From Sinomicrobium soli (GTDB lineage: Bacteria; Bacteroidota; Bacteroidia; Flavobacteriales; Flavobacteriaceae), in NCBI RefSeq assembly GCF_003285545.1, contig NZ_QLNV01000003.1, positions 1-64,000 on the forward strand: a DNA stretch of 64,000 bases. Direction: 5' to 3'. This document shows positions 36,001 to 43,382 of the stretch, piece by piece. The translations under genes and the position numbers were made by a program. Every line of letters starts with the position of its first letter. Position 1 is the first letter of the stretch. Under the pieces are notes generated by a model, which had not been told where the DNA came from, ran no database searches, and was given only the letters and a program-made list of their open reading frames with translations.

Positions 36001-36135
36001 CACTCCCAACTGGGACAACCCCTGTTCCTGGGCAATATTTTTAACCGTAAGCGTGTCTGTCGGAATAATTTGTGCCTTACATATCCCGGTGACTACAAGA
36101 AATACTGGTAAAAAAAAGCGTAGTTTTTTATTCAT
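33058..36135 (-). CDS. membrane sensor kinase with periplasmic beta-propeller (Reg_prop/Y_Y_Y)
   Basis: 1025 residues from the ATG at 36135, which begins a clean signal peptide (MNKKLRFFLPVFLVVTGICKAQ); the frame extends to a TTG at 36165. The periplasmic part (25-750) consists of repeated two-component-propeller blades with motifs such as GYIWGATENGLNRF, GMWIGTQERGIFYY and GNIWAGTAKGLNRI, then a Y_Y_Y domain. One membrane segment (about 752-775) leads to a HisKA_2-type dimerisation domain with His826 (ELNHRVKNNLQ) and an ATPase with N-box NELIINTVKHA and SDNGKGF. Ligand unknown. The sensor resembles that of hybrid polysaccharide sensors, but the regulator is separate. Confidence 0.92.
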   Translation of the reverse strand: MNKKLRFFLPVFLVVTGICKAQIIPTDTLTVKNIAQEQGLSQLGVGAIAIDDNGYIWGATENGLNRFNGYEMKVFRAGDEPGGLPDDDVSDLFYERDTLWLATTTYSLVAYVLSEDRFLDFKDQIDFDTYPLARYSSVLYVVDDRYLLVGAIGGCLLVDRKKLDFTVIPIPQSRENDYVTAIQDIGDNEFLIGTNFSGIYKFDLHQKSVSTDRVFDRFKESKINCFYPFSDTGVLVGMQEGLFMYDRNEKEISRIDHPPDIEPAVRSIMEWDKETLLIGGFLNTYLLDRESGWHEVAFKGADGKYLQSGVLCAKKDDQDGMWIGTQERGIFYYHPDRKKFSPYRIKAPGSPKKDFISIFNFLRDDKTIWMATELGWVRYRTEKDEYKLYMTNCFLEYVIEKDFRGNIWGGGFESGLVKYNREKDVFDPVPLPFQDSDIIHITPVHRDTIWVHTWSSGIYALNTLDYGVRPRAIGGKTLVRSRNSYTDTSGALWIASDEGLYRIGDDGTTYYDDELSNTRVFCITEDPFGNIWAGTAKGLNRIDPESGAIRHYMAQSGLPNDFIYGVESDDKGNIWVSTNFGLSELSRKSNTFRNYTEDDGLQNNEFNGKAAYKDSLGVMYFGGMNGFNMFHPDSVKVNRKIGKTLVEQVKLFGKPIANNILYSDTLVFSHDQNVITFDYSSLNYLWPGRNQYRFILEGFDREWRPVTHERTTTYTNLDPGAYVFRVMGSNNELLWGAPDNIAVVIESPWYKTLWFKVVAISFVLLCITLFFLYKNLQQKKMNEWLSRMVDERTAELTETNGALNHSLAVTRQQKENIAFLMRELNHRVKNNLQLITSLIDIQNTNISETSLQEKFKLLQSRIYTVSRVHDILNANSDNKYLRIDRFLASIARDLISFSGEEIELELDLVPVEYPAEKITYIGLIVNELIINTVKHAYDEGQSDRSIRIGLEDTGQQLRLVYSDNGKGFDPAGIREGKKMGLNLIHTLTEALKGHVRIVNRKGSTVILTITKNTVTDVQTDIDHRG

Positions 36136-36192
36136 TGGCAAACAGACAAAATTCCCTTTTAACAAACTTAGTAAAGGAATCCGTAAAAAAGG

Positions 36193-36215
36193 ATACCCTC
36201 TCCAGGGTATTTTTT
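36193..36215. terminator. short hairpin with T-runs on both strands
   Basis: ATACCCT-CTCC-AGGGTAT followed by TTTTT on the plus strand and CCTTTTTT on the minus strand. No plus-strand gene ends here, so in the minus direction it would lie in the kinase leader and might attenuate transcription. Confidence 0.35.
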
Positions 36216-36315
36216 GTGATATTTCGGTAATGTACCGGTTCCGGCGGTGGTGTAAACAAAGACATGACCAAGGGATTTAAGACATAAAACCGATCGTCAG
36301 TTTGCAAACGGGGAA

Positions 36316-36468
36316 ATGACGGAGAACCAAACGTTAAGAAAACAGCTGGTAGCTGTTTTTGGTGAAGGGGCCAGCTGGCGCATTGGCAACATAAAGGAAC
36401 CGAAGGATAAAATTCGGACAGTTTCTAAATCTATTCGTGAGAAAACAAGAATATCATTCCTTCCCTGA
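36316..36468 (+). CDS. possible small protein, 50 residues
   Basis: An ATG-to-TGA frame of 50 codons starting MTENQTLRKQLVAVFGEG and ending RISFLP, basic, without a signal peptide or membrane segment. It is immediately followed by a bulged hairpin and GATTTTT, as expected at a gene end, and lies in an otherwise empty interval. No promoter match was found. The start vaguely recalls the first helix of DinB-like proteins, so a decayed gene remnant is an alternative. The coding status is unproven. Confidence 0.3.
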   Translation: MTENQTLRKQLVAVFGEGASWRIGNIKEPKDKIRTVSKSIREKTRISFLP

Positions 36469-36469
36469 A

Positions 36470-36506
36470 AAGCGGGGGATTTCACGGATCCCGCTGATTT
36501 TTCGGT
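36470..36506 (+). terminator. hairpin after the small open frame
   Basis: AGC plus GGGAT (36471-36480) pair with ATCCC plus GCT (36488-36495) with a two-base bulge, followed by GATTTTT. It lies two bases after the TGA of the 50-codon frame. Confidence 0.45.
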
Positions 36507-36636
36507 TCCGGAGTTCCTAAGGCATGAAATTTGTAACGAATTTAAAAAAGATTTTTATTAACTTTATGTAAGGCCCCGTTTCCGGAGCTTCAGAAAAAAT
36601 GCGAATTTTGCAACGACCACAGAACAACAGGTGTAT

Positions 36637-38850
36637 ATGACAGTAGTTATCGATACGGAAAAAGAAAACAAGGAAATTGCCAAGCAGTACAAGGAACTGT
36701 TGCGCATCAGTTATCAGACGCTGAGCGATGAAGACAAAAAACTCATCCGGAAAGCGTTTGACACTGCTGTCGATGCACATAAGGACCAGAGGCGAAAGAG
36801 CGGGGAGGCCTATATATTCCACCCTATTGCGGTAGCCAAGATCGTGGCTTCGGAAATTGGGCTGGATGCCACTTCTATCGCTGCTGCCCTGTTGCACGAT
36901 GTGGTGGAGGATACCGATTATACCCTGGAGGATATCGAAAAAATGTTCGGAAAGACCGTAGCGGTCATTGTAGACGGGCTCACAAAAATATCGCACCTGA
37001 GCAAGGAAAAGGATATTTCACTACAGGCGGAGAACTTCCGCAAAATGCTGCTTACCCTCAACGACGATGTCAGGGTGATCATCATCAAGATCGCAGACCG
37101 GTTGCACAATATGCAGACCATGGCGTCGATGCCGGAGCATAAACAGGTTAAGATCGCCTCCGAAACCCTGTATATCTATGCCCCCCTGGCCCACCGGATA
37201 GGGCTTTACAACATAAAAACCGAGCTGGAAGATCTCGGCCTCAAATATACCGAACCGGAGGTATACAACGATATCCTCAACAAGGTGGAAGAGAGCAGGG
37301 AAGACCAGAAAGCTTATATAGAGGCCTTTTCGGATATCATACGGGAAAGCCTCGACAAGGAAGGACTGCATTACCAGATCAGGGGAAGGCCGAAGTCTAT
37401 CTTTTCCATCAGGCGGAAAATGAAGGCGCAGAGTGTAAGTTATGACGAGGTTTACGACAAATTTGCCATCAGGATCATCTACAAATCGGATTCGGCCAAT
37501 GAAAAATTCCTCGCGTGGAAAATATACTCCATCGTTACCGATCACTTCCGTCCCAATCCCGTACGCCTGCGCGACTGGATCTCTTCTCCGAAATCCACCG
37601 GTTACGAAGCGCTCCACATCACCGTAATGGGCCCCAAAGGACGCTGGGTGGAAGTACAGATACGCAGCGAACGCATGCATGAAATTGCCGAGAAGGGGTA
37701 TGCGGCACACTTTAAATACAAACACGGAGACCAGAAAGAACAGGGTATAGAAATATGGCTGAACCGGTTGCAGGAAGCACTGGAAAACCCCAATGCCAAC
37801 GCAGTGGATTTCGTGGAAGAGTTTAAACTCAACCTCTATTCGAAGGAAATTTTCGTCTTTACCCCCAAGGGAGAACTGAAATCACTGCCCAAAGGGGCTA
37901 CTGCACTCGACTTTGCCTTTAACATCCATACCGAGGTGGGAATGCACACCCGGGGAGCACGGGTAAACAGCAAGCTGGTACCGTTGAGTTATACCCTTAA
38001 AAGCGGAGACCAGGTAGAGATCATTACCTCGGAACATTCGAAACCCAATGCAAACTGGCTGGATTACGCCACTACAGCCCGGGCAAGGGCCAAAATAAAG
38101 ACCTCGCTGAAAGAGGACAAAAAGCTTATCGGGGAAGAGGGTAAGGAACTCCTGAGGCGAAAACTGAAGCAGCTCAAGATCACCCTGAACGAAAAGGTGG
38201 TGAACGAGCTGGTGGTTTATTTTAAGCTCAAGACCAGCCTGGACCTGTTCTTTCGTGTAGGTATAGGTACCATAGACAACCAGATGCTCAAGAATTTTGC
38301 ATCGAACCGGACCAATACCTTTATCAATTTCTTTAAAAACCGTATCCGGAAAGTGCCTTCGGCCCCGCAGGAAGAGGTGGAAAAAGACGAGGTCACCGCA
38401 ACCTATGACCTCCTGGTATTCGGCAAGGAAGAAGAAAAGCTCAGTTATAAGCTGGCCAGTTGCTGTAACCCGATCCCCGGAGATGACGTATTTGGTTTCA
38501 TTACGGTCAACGAAGGGATCAAGGTGCATAAAAAGGACTGCCCCAATGCCATAGCCCTGCAGTCCAACTACGCCTATCGCATTATCCCTGCAAAATGGGT
38601 AGACTCCAGCCAGCAGGAATTTGTGGTCATGCTCGGACTGTCGGGGATCGATAATATCGGGCTGGTCAACAATGTGACCAGGGTCATTTCCAATAATATG
38701 CACGTAAACATGAAGAATATCAAGTTCGATTCCAACGACGGTATTTTTTCGGGCAAGATCACCGTGGTGGTCAAAAACAATACCATCCTCAAGAAACTTA
38801 TAGATAATTTAAAGAAAATCAACGGAATAGATAAAGTTTCAAGATTATAA
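36637..38850 (+). CDS. bifunctional (p)ppGpp synthetase/hydrolase
   Basis: 737 residues from the ATG at 36637; a GTG two codons earlier is also open. Domains in order: HD hydrolase (about 40-155, with KSGEAYIFHPIAVAKI and LLHDVVEDTDYT), synthetase (about 225-340, RGRPKSIFSIRRKM and YDKFAIRIIYK), TGS (about 395-455, VFTPKGELKSLPKGATALDFAF), helical and zinc-finger-like region (ASCCNPIPGDDVFGF) and a C-terminal ACT domain. Both active sites look intact, so it makes and degrades the stringent-response alarmone, as a single long RSH enzyme does in most Bacteroidota. It is usually named RelA/SpoT or Rel. Monocistronic; the Fur-type gene follows after 290 bases. Confidence 0.95.
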   Translation: MTVVIDTEKENKEIAKQYKELLRISYQTLSDEDKKLIRKAFDTAVDAHKDQRRKSGEAYIFHPIAVAKIVASEIGLDATSIAAALLHDVVEDTDYTLEDIEKMFGKTVAVIVDGLTKISHLSKEKDISLQAENFRKMLLTLNDDVRVIIIKIADRLHNMQTMASMPEHKQVKIASETLYIYAPLAHRIGLYNIKTELEDLGLKYTEPEVYNDILNKVEESREDQKAYIEAFSDIIRESLDKEGLHYQIRGRPKSIFSIRRKMKAQSVSYDEVYDKFAIRIIYKSDSANEKFLAWKIYSIVTDHFRPNPVRLRDWISSPKSTGYEALHITVMGPKGRWVEVQIRSERMHEIAEKGYAAHFKYKHGDQKEQGIEIWLNRLQEALENPNANAVDFVEEFKLNLYSKEIFVFTPKGELKSLPKGATALDFAFNIHTEVGMHTRGARVNSKLVPLSYTLKSGDQVEIITSEHSKPNANWLDYATTARARAKIKTSLKEDKKLIGEEGKELLRRKLKQLKITLNEKVVNELVVYFKLKTSLDLFFRVGIGTIDNQMLKNFASNRTNTFINFFKNRIRKVPSAPQEEVEKDEVTATYDLLVFGKEEEKLSYKLASCCNPIPGDDVFGFITVNEGIKVHKKDCPNAIALQSNYAYRIIPAKWVDSSQQEFVVMLGLSGIDNIGLVNNVTRVISNNMHVNMKNIKFDSNDGIFSGKITVVVKNNTILKKLIDNLKKINGIDKVSRL

Positions 38851-38912
38851 CACCATATCGTCATCCCAAATTATCCCCGAATTTCTTACTGGCCTAAACA
38901 AAAATCTTTCCG

Positions 38913-39058
38913 TACCTTTGTAGCTTGACCGCTACCCGGGTACAGAAGGGATATGCTGTAAAATGCAATATTCCGGTCCGTGCGGGGTAGCTGATGATAC
39001 ATTTTAATATAAAAAAGTTAAAAAGGGAAAAACCGTTTCCCGTTACCTGTTTGTTTTT
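38913..39058 (+). ncRNA. possible small RNA or structured leader upstream of the Fur-family gene
   Basis: A textbook -7 box TACCTTTG (38913-38920) lies 63 bases past the relA/spoT stop, though no TTG is at the right distance. The following sequence has complementary blocks GCTACCC (38931-38937) and GGGTAGC (38985-38991), and GACCG with CGGTC. It ends with GGGAAA...TTTCCC and a T-rich stretch near 39045-39058. It could be a roughly 130-nt RNA or the leader of the Fur-type gene. No known family recognised. Confidence 0.25.
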
Positions 39059-39137
39059 AGAATCTTACATATTTCACGAATTATCGGAATAAGAAGGTAC
39101 GAAAAAAAAATATGTAAGTTTGTATGTTAATTTTTTG

Positions 39138-39608
39138 ATGTCCTATGTTATGGCAAACGATACCACAAATAAGAAAAACCAGGAGATAGTAAAAAATGTC
39201 TTTACACGCTTCCTGGAAGATAACGGCCACAGGAAAACTCCGGAGCGTTATGCGATCCTGCAGGAAATCTACGACAGTGATGAACATTTTGATATAGAGT
39301 CGCTGTACATCAAGATGAAAAACAAGAATTACAGGGTGAGCCGGGCAACCCTGTACAATACCATAGAATTATTGCTGGAATGCGGACTGGCCAGAAAGCA
39401 CCAGTTCGGGCAGAACCAGGCGCATTACGAGAAATCGTATTTCGACCGGCAGCACGACCATGTCATCCTTACCGATAGCGGGGAGGTCATGGAATTCTGT
39501 GATCCCCGTATTCAATCTATCAAGCAGACCATAGAAGAAGTATTCAATATCAAGATACACAACCACTCCCTGTATTTTTATGCTACCAGGGAAGAGGAAA
39601 AATCATAA
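39138..39608 (+). CDS. Fur-family transcriptional regulator
   Basis: 156 residues from the ATG at 39138; the ATG at 39150 (MANDTTNKK) is an equally likely start and the TTG at 39120 lies in the promoter. It has the winged helix ([16 protein letters not shown] ... [20 protein letters not shown]) and the C-terminal dimerisation domain with HxH-type metal residues in FDRQHDHVI. The Cys-x-x-Cys pair that usually follows (HDHLICxxCG) is replaced by ILTDSG, so the structural zinc site is absent or altered; one Cys remains in EFCDP. Probable metal- or peroxide-responsive repressor. A TAAGTTTG box (39115-39122) lies directly upstream. It precedes purA by 132 bases. Confidence 0.9.
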   Translation: MSYVMANDTTNKKNQEIVKNVFTRFLEDNGHRKTPERYAILQEIYDSDEHFDIESLYIKMKNKNYRVSRATLYNTIELLLECGLARKHQFGQNQAHYEKSYFDRQHDHVILTDSGEVMEFCDPRIQSIKQTIEEVFNIKIHNHSLYFYATREEEKS

Positions 39609-39740
39609 TTCGGAAAAAAGAGAAAAACGCAGTAAGGCCCCCTCGGGAACAACGGTAAGAGCCGTTATCATGTGAAAATTTCCCGAACGGAGGCCAGTAT
39701 TTTGTATTAACATCAAGACCAGATAAACACAAGTAACACC

Positions 39741-41012
39741 ATGGCAGTAGATTTACTACTCGGACTTCAATGGGGAGACGAGGGCAAAGGAAAGATTGTT
39801 GATGTACTCACCAGAAACTACGATATCATAGCCCGTTTCCAGGGCGGGCCCAATGCGGGACATACCCTTGAATTTGACGGTATAAAACACGTGCTCCGCA
39901 CCATCCCTTCCGGAATCTTCCATCCCAGCGCTGTCAATGTTATCGGCAACGGCGTTGTCATAGACCCGGTAGTACTGGTCCAGGAGCTCGAGGGACTGGA
40001 AAAATTCGATATTGACTACAGGAGCAAACTGATCCTCTCCAGGAAAGCCCACCTTATCCTGCCAACACACCGGCTGCTGGATGCGGCTTCCGAAGCTTCA
40101 AAGGGAAAAGCCAAAATAGGCTCCACGCTAAAGGGGATAGGCCCTACCTATATGGACAAAACAGGTCGTAACGGCCTGCGTGTAGGCGACCTGGAACTCG
40201 ATACGTTCGAAACGCGATACCGCGCCCTGGCCGAAAAGCACGAGACCATGATCCGCCATTACGAAGTAGACCTGGAATACGACCTGCCCGAAATGGAAGC
40301 GGAGTTTTTCAATGCCGTGGCCAAACTGAGGGAGCTGACTTTTATAGATAGTGAAGCCTATCTTAACGATGCCCTGAAACAGGACAGGAAAATCCTTGCC
40401 GAAGGTGCTCAGGGGTCGCTGCTGGATATCGATTTCGGTACTTACCCGTTTGTTACTTCTTCCAATACTACTGCTGCCGGGGCCTGTACCGGGCTTGGAA
40501 TCGGCCCCAACCGTATCGGCGAGGTATACGGAATATTCAAGGCTTATACTACCCGTGTGGGCAGCGGCCCCTTCCCTACCGAACTGTTTGATGAGACGGG
40601 AGAACGTATGGCCAAAACAGGGAATGAATTCGGAGCGGTAACCGGACGCCCAAGACGTTGCGGGTGGCTCGATCTCGTAGCCCTTAAATACGCCGTACAG
40701 GTGAACGGTGTTACACAGCTCATGATGATGAAAGCCGATGTACTGTCTAAATTCGAAACCCTTAAAGTATGTACCGCATATGAATACAACGGGGAAGTAA
40801 TAGAACATATGCCGTTTTCCATAGAAAAAGAAAATGTGACCCCCGTATATACCGAACTCAGGGGCTGGGACCAGGACCTTACGGAACTCACCTCGGCAGA
40901 CCAGCTGCCACAGGAACTCCAGGATTATATCACCTTCCTGGAAAAGCATCTGGACGTTCCCGTAAAAATAGTATCCGTAGGCCCCGACAGGACACAGACC
41001 ATATACCGGTAA
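39741..41012 (+). CDS. purA: adenylosuccinate synthetase
   Basis: 423 residues, full length. The GTP loop GLQWGDEGKGK (8-18) with catalytic Asp13, then GGPNAGHT with the catalytic His, GPTYMDKTGRNGLR, and the VTGRPRRCGWLD segment near 303-314 are all conserved. It condenses IMP and aspartate, driven by GTP, in the first committed step of AMP synthesis. Cytoplasmic dimer. Position after a Fur-type regulator is common in Bacteroidota; whether they share a transcript is unclear because 132 bases separate them. Confidence 0.98.
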   Translation: MAVDLLLGLQWGDEGKGKIVDVLTRNYDIIARFQGGPNAGHTLEFDGIKHVLRTIPSGIFHPSAVNVIGNGVVIDPVVLVQELEGLEKFDIDYRSKLILSRKAHLILPTHRLLDAASEASKGKAKIGSTLKGIGPTYMDKTGRNGLRVGDLELDTFETRYRALAEKHETMIRHYEVDLEYDLPEMEAEFFNAVAKLRELTFIDSEAYLNDALKQDRKILAEGAQGSLLDIDFGTYPFVTSSNTTAAGACTGLGIGPNRIGEVYGIFKAYTTRVGSGPFPTELFDETGERMAKTGNEFGAVTGRPRRCGWLDLVALKYAVQVNGVTQLMMMKADVLSKFETLKVCTAYEYNGEVIEHMPFSIEKENVTPVYTELRGWDQDLTELTSADQLPQELQDYITFLEKHLDVPVKIVSVGPDRTQTIYR

Positions 41013-41198
41013 ACGGTTATTGTAATTCCGGGCCGGAGCCTCGATACATTCCTTTTTTAGTTCAGAGTTCGGAATGCAGGGTTATGCGTTCAAAACTGTA
41101 AGTTATCGTTAGTTTTACCATAAACTTTATGCTCCGTGCTCTGTCCTTCATCCTCCTTAAATTCCTCTTAAAAGCAGTCCCCCCTCTGCAAAAAAGAT

Positions 41199-41206
41199 TA
41201 TTTTTG
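41199..41206 (+). promoter_or_regulatory. candidate -7 box of the OstA-like gene
   Basis: TATTTTTG, the Bacteroidota -7 element, ends 16 bases before the GTG start. A TTG at the expected -33 distance is not seen, so the assignment is tentative. Confidence 0.35.
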
Positions 41207-41222
41207 ACATAAATTCCAGAAC

Positions 41223-43226
41223 GTGCCCGCATATTTGAAACACATAATTTACACTTTTGTATTTCTGTCGTCTCTCACTGCCCCGGCACAGGAAAAGGCA
41301 GAGAAGAAGGAAAAGATAAAAGTCGTTTACGGAGGGGTCTACAATGAAGACAACCAGAAATATCCCGGGGCTACCGTACTGACCAAAAAGGAACGGCAGG
41401 TGCAATTTGAGCACGAAGGGGTAGACCTCTGGTGCGATGTTGCCGTCTTATATCCCGGCGACAACCTGCTCAAGGCTTTTGGCAACGTATTCCTGCAACA
41501 GGGGGATACCCTTCAACTGAACAGCGGTTACCTGGAATACAGCGGTAACAGCAAACTGGCGATGGCAGAAAAGGAGGTGGTCCTTCAAAACCCCGACATG
41601 ACCCTTACCACAGACAAGCTCTATTTCGACCGGAATATCCAGGAGGCCTATTACAACACCTCGGGTACCGTAGAAGACTCCACCAACGTGCTGACCAGCA
41701 AGGAAGGCAGATATTACCTGACCCCGAAAAAAGTCAAGTTTGTCAATGATGTTACGGTCACCAATCCCGACTACACGCTTCACTCGCTCCGGCTGGATTA
41801 TTATACCACCACCAAACACGCCTATATGTTCGGCCCGTCTACCATCATCGGAAAAGATTACACCATATACTGCGAAAGGGGTTTTTACAAGACACAAAGC
41901 GAAGAGGGGTACTTTGTCAAGAATTCCCGGGTAGAATACAGTGACCGTATTATCAACGGGGACAGCCTTTATTTCAACAAACCCGACAATTTTGCATCGG
42001 CTACCAATAATATCAAAATAACCGACACCATCAACAAGGGGATCGTAAAAGGGCATTACGCTGAAGTATTCAAGGAAAAAGACTCCGTATTCATCACCAA
42101 ACGCGCCGTGGCGGTAAACCAGATAGAGAACGATTCGATCTATATTCACGGGGATACCCTGATGGTTACGGGAGAACCGGAAAACCGTATTATCCGCGCT
42201 TATTACGACGCGAGGTTCTACAAGACTGACATGAGCGGAAAATGCGATTCCATACACTCTAACCAGAAAACCGGGATCACCCAGCTGATCAGGCGGCCGA
42301 TACTATGGTCGGGCGAAACACAGATGACCGGAGACAGCATTAACCTGCTGAGCAACCCGGAAACCGAACAACTGGATTCGCTGAGGGTATGGGACAATGC
42401 CTTTGTCATACAGAAAGACACCCTGACCAAAAACGGCTATAACCAGATCAAGGGAAAAGAACTGCTGGGATATTTTGAAGAAAACGAACTCCGGGTGGTC
42501 GATATCATCAAGAATGCAGAATCCGTATACTATACCCGCAACGACAAACAGGAACTGATAGGTATCGACAAGCACGTGAGCGGTAACATACAGTTCACGC
42601 TTGCCGAGAATGAGATACAGGACATCTCGTATTTCATCAACCCGGATGCCGTGCTGTACCCCGAGACAGACCTGCCCGAAAATGCGAGAAAACTGAGGGG
42701 TTTTGTATGGTATGGTGACGAGATGATACGGACAAAGGAAGATATTTTTGACGAGAACGACAATAATATCGAACTCGTGAAGATCAGGGGGATCGACAAT
42801 CCCATCGATATCGAGGCGGAGGAAGAAGAATACCGCAGGGCCATGATGGATTCCGTTCCGCAGCGGCTGCCTCCGAGGAAAGCCCCTCCGCAAACTTCCG
42901 GGCAGGGAAAAAGGGACAGTATCCCTCCTTCGACGGTTGACACGCTTGCCATAACAGGACAAAATGACAAAAACACCTCCGGTACCGGTACCACAGATAC
43001 TACCGGTATCGACACTACGACGGTGAATACCTTTATAAGAGACAGTACCGGCATCCATATTCCCGATACAACGGCCACGGACACTCTTCCGGCCGCACCG
43101 GTTCCGGCAGACAGTACGGGTATCCCCCGGAAAACGGATTCGGTGCCTCCCGGTAAAAAACCGGTTCCGCTTCCCCCCGATCGCCAATCCGGGGAAACCA
43201 CAAATCCGGAAGAAGAACCTCAGTAA
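41223..43226 (+). CDS. OstA/LptA-like lipopolysaccharide-transport family protein
   Basis: 667 residues from the GTG at 41223; the TTG at 41235 would give a cleaner signal peptide (KHIIYTFVFLSSLTAPAQ). The region of about 50-470 is beta-rich with repeated segments (VEDSTNVLTSKEGRYYLTPKK, DTLQLNSGYLEYSGNSKLAMAEKEVVL) of the OstA/LptA beta-jellyroll type, expected to bind lipid A and bridge the periplasm. Residues about 545-667 form a Thr/Pro/Asp-rich disordered tail with repeated D-T-T-G/A motifs. Much longer than E. coli LptA (185), as usual in Flavobacteria. A role in LPS or lipooligosaccharide transport is inferred from the family. Followed by a 98-bp heptamer array. Confidence 0.82.
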   Translation: MPAYLKHIIYTFVFLSSLTAPAQEKAEKKEKIKVVYGGVYNEDNQKYPGATVLTKKERQVQFEHEGVDLWCDVAVLYPGDNLLKAFGNVFLQQGDTLQLNSGYLEYSGNSKLAMAEKEVVLQNPDMTLTTDKLYFDRNIQEAYYNTSGTVEDSTNVLTSKEGRYYLTPKKVKFVNDVTVTNPDYTLHSLRLDYYTTTKHAYMFGPSTIIGKDYTIYCERGFYKTQSEEGYFVKNSRVEYSDRIINGDSLYFNKPDNFASATNNIKITDTINKGIVKGHYAEVFKEKDSVFITKRAVAVNQIENDSIYIHGDTLMVTGEPENRIIRAYYDARFYKTDMSGKCDSIHSNQKTGITQLIRRPILWSGETQMTGDSINLLSNPETEQLDSLRVWDNAFVIQKDTLTKNGYNQIKGKELLGYFEENELRVVDIIKNAESVYYTRNDKQELIGIDKHVSGNIQFTLAENEIQDISYFINPDAVLYPETDLPENARKLRGFVWYGDEMIRTKEDIFDENDNNIELVKIRGIDNPIDIEAEEEEYRRAMMDSVPQRLPPRKAPPQTSGQGKRDSIPPSTVDTLAITGQNDKNTSGTGTTDTTGIDTTTVNTFIRDSTGIHIPDTTATDTLPAAPVPADSTGIPRKTDSVPPGKKPVPLPPDRQSGETTNPEEEPQ

Positions 43227-43235
43227 CATTGGACC

Positions 43236-43333
43236 AGTAGTGAGTAGTGAGTAGTGAGTAGTGAGTAGTGAGTAGTGAGTAATGAGTAGTGAGTAATGAG
43301 TAATGAGTAGTGAGTAATGAGTAATGAGTAGTG
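43236..43333 (+). repeat. 14-copy heptamer array (AGTAGTG/AGTAATG)
   Basis: Fourteen perfect 7-base units without any indel: nine AGTAGTG and five AGTAATG in the order GGGGGG-A-G-AA-G-AA-G (G and A marking the fifth base). It starts nine bases after the OstA-like stop. On the minus strand it reads through as a spurious Leu-Ile-Thr-His-Tyr-Ser repeat, a familiar false ORF in this phylum. Confidence 0.9.
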
Positions 43334-43353
43334 AGTTTAAGCTGACCATTAAG

Positions 43354-43374
43354 AACTACAAACTAAAAAACTAA
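43354..43374 (+). repeat. heptamer array (AACTAAN type), 3 units
   Basis: AACTACA, AACTAAA, AAACTAA in phase, then AAAAACC. Same family as 19290-19324, and again placed 8 bases before a start codon (43383). Confidence 0.55.
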
Positions 43375-43382
43375 AAAACCAA

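Larger units (their letters stand above)
36136..36636. other. divergent intergenic region kinase / relA-spoT
   Basis: The 501-base region holds a hairpin at 36193-36215, a 50-codon open frame with a hairpin just after it (36316-36468; 36470-36506), and an AT-rich stretch before the relA/spoT start. I see no tRNA or known regulatory RNA. Confidence 0.5.

Noticed and set aside
43236-43333. CRISPR array
   Set aside because: Units are 7 bases with no spacers, and no cas genes are nearby.
42303-43349. Minus-strand frame of 348 codons starting with a Leu-Ile-Thr-His-Tyr-Ser repeat
   Set aside because: It is the reverse reading of the heptamer array and of the OstA-like gene; it has no promoter, signal or family match.
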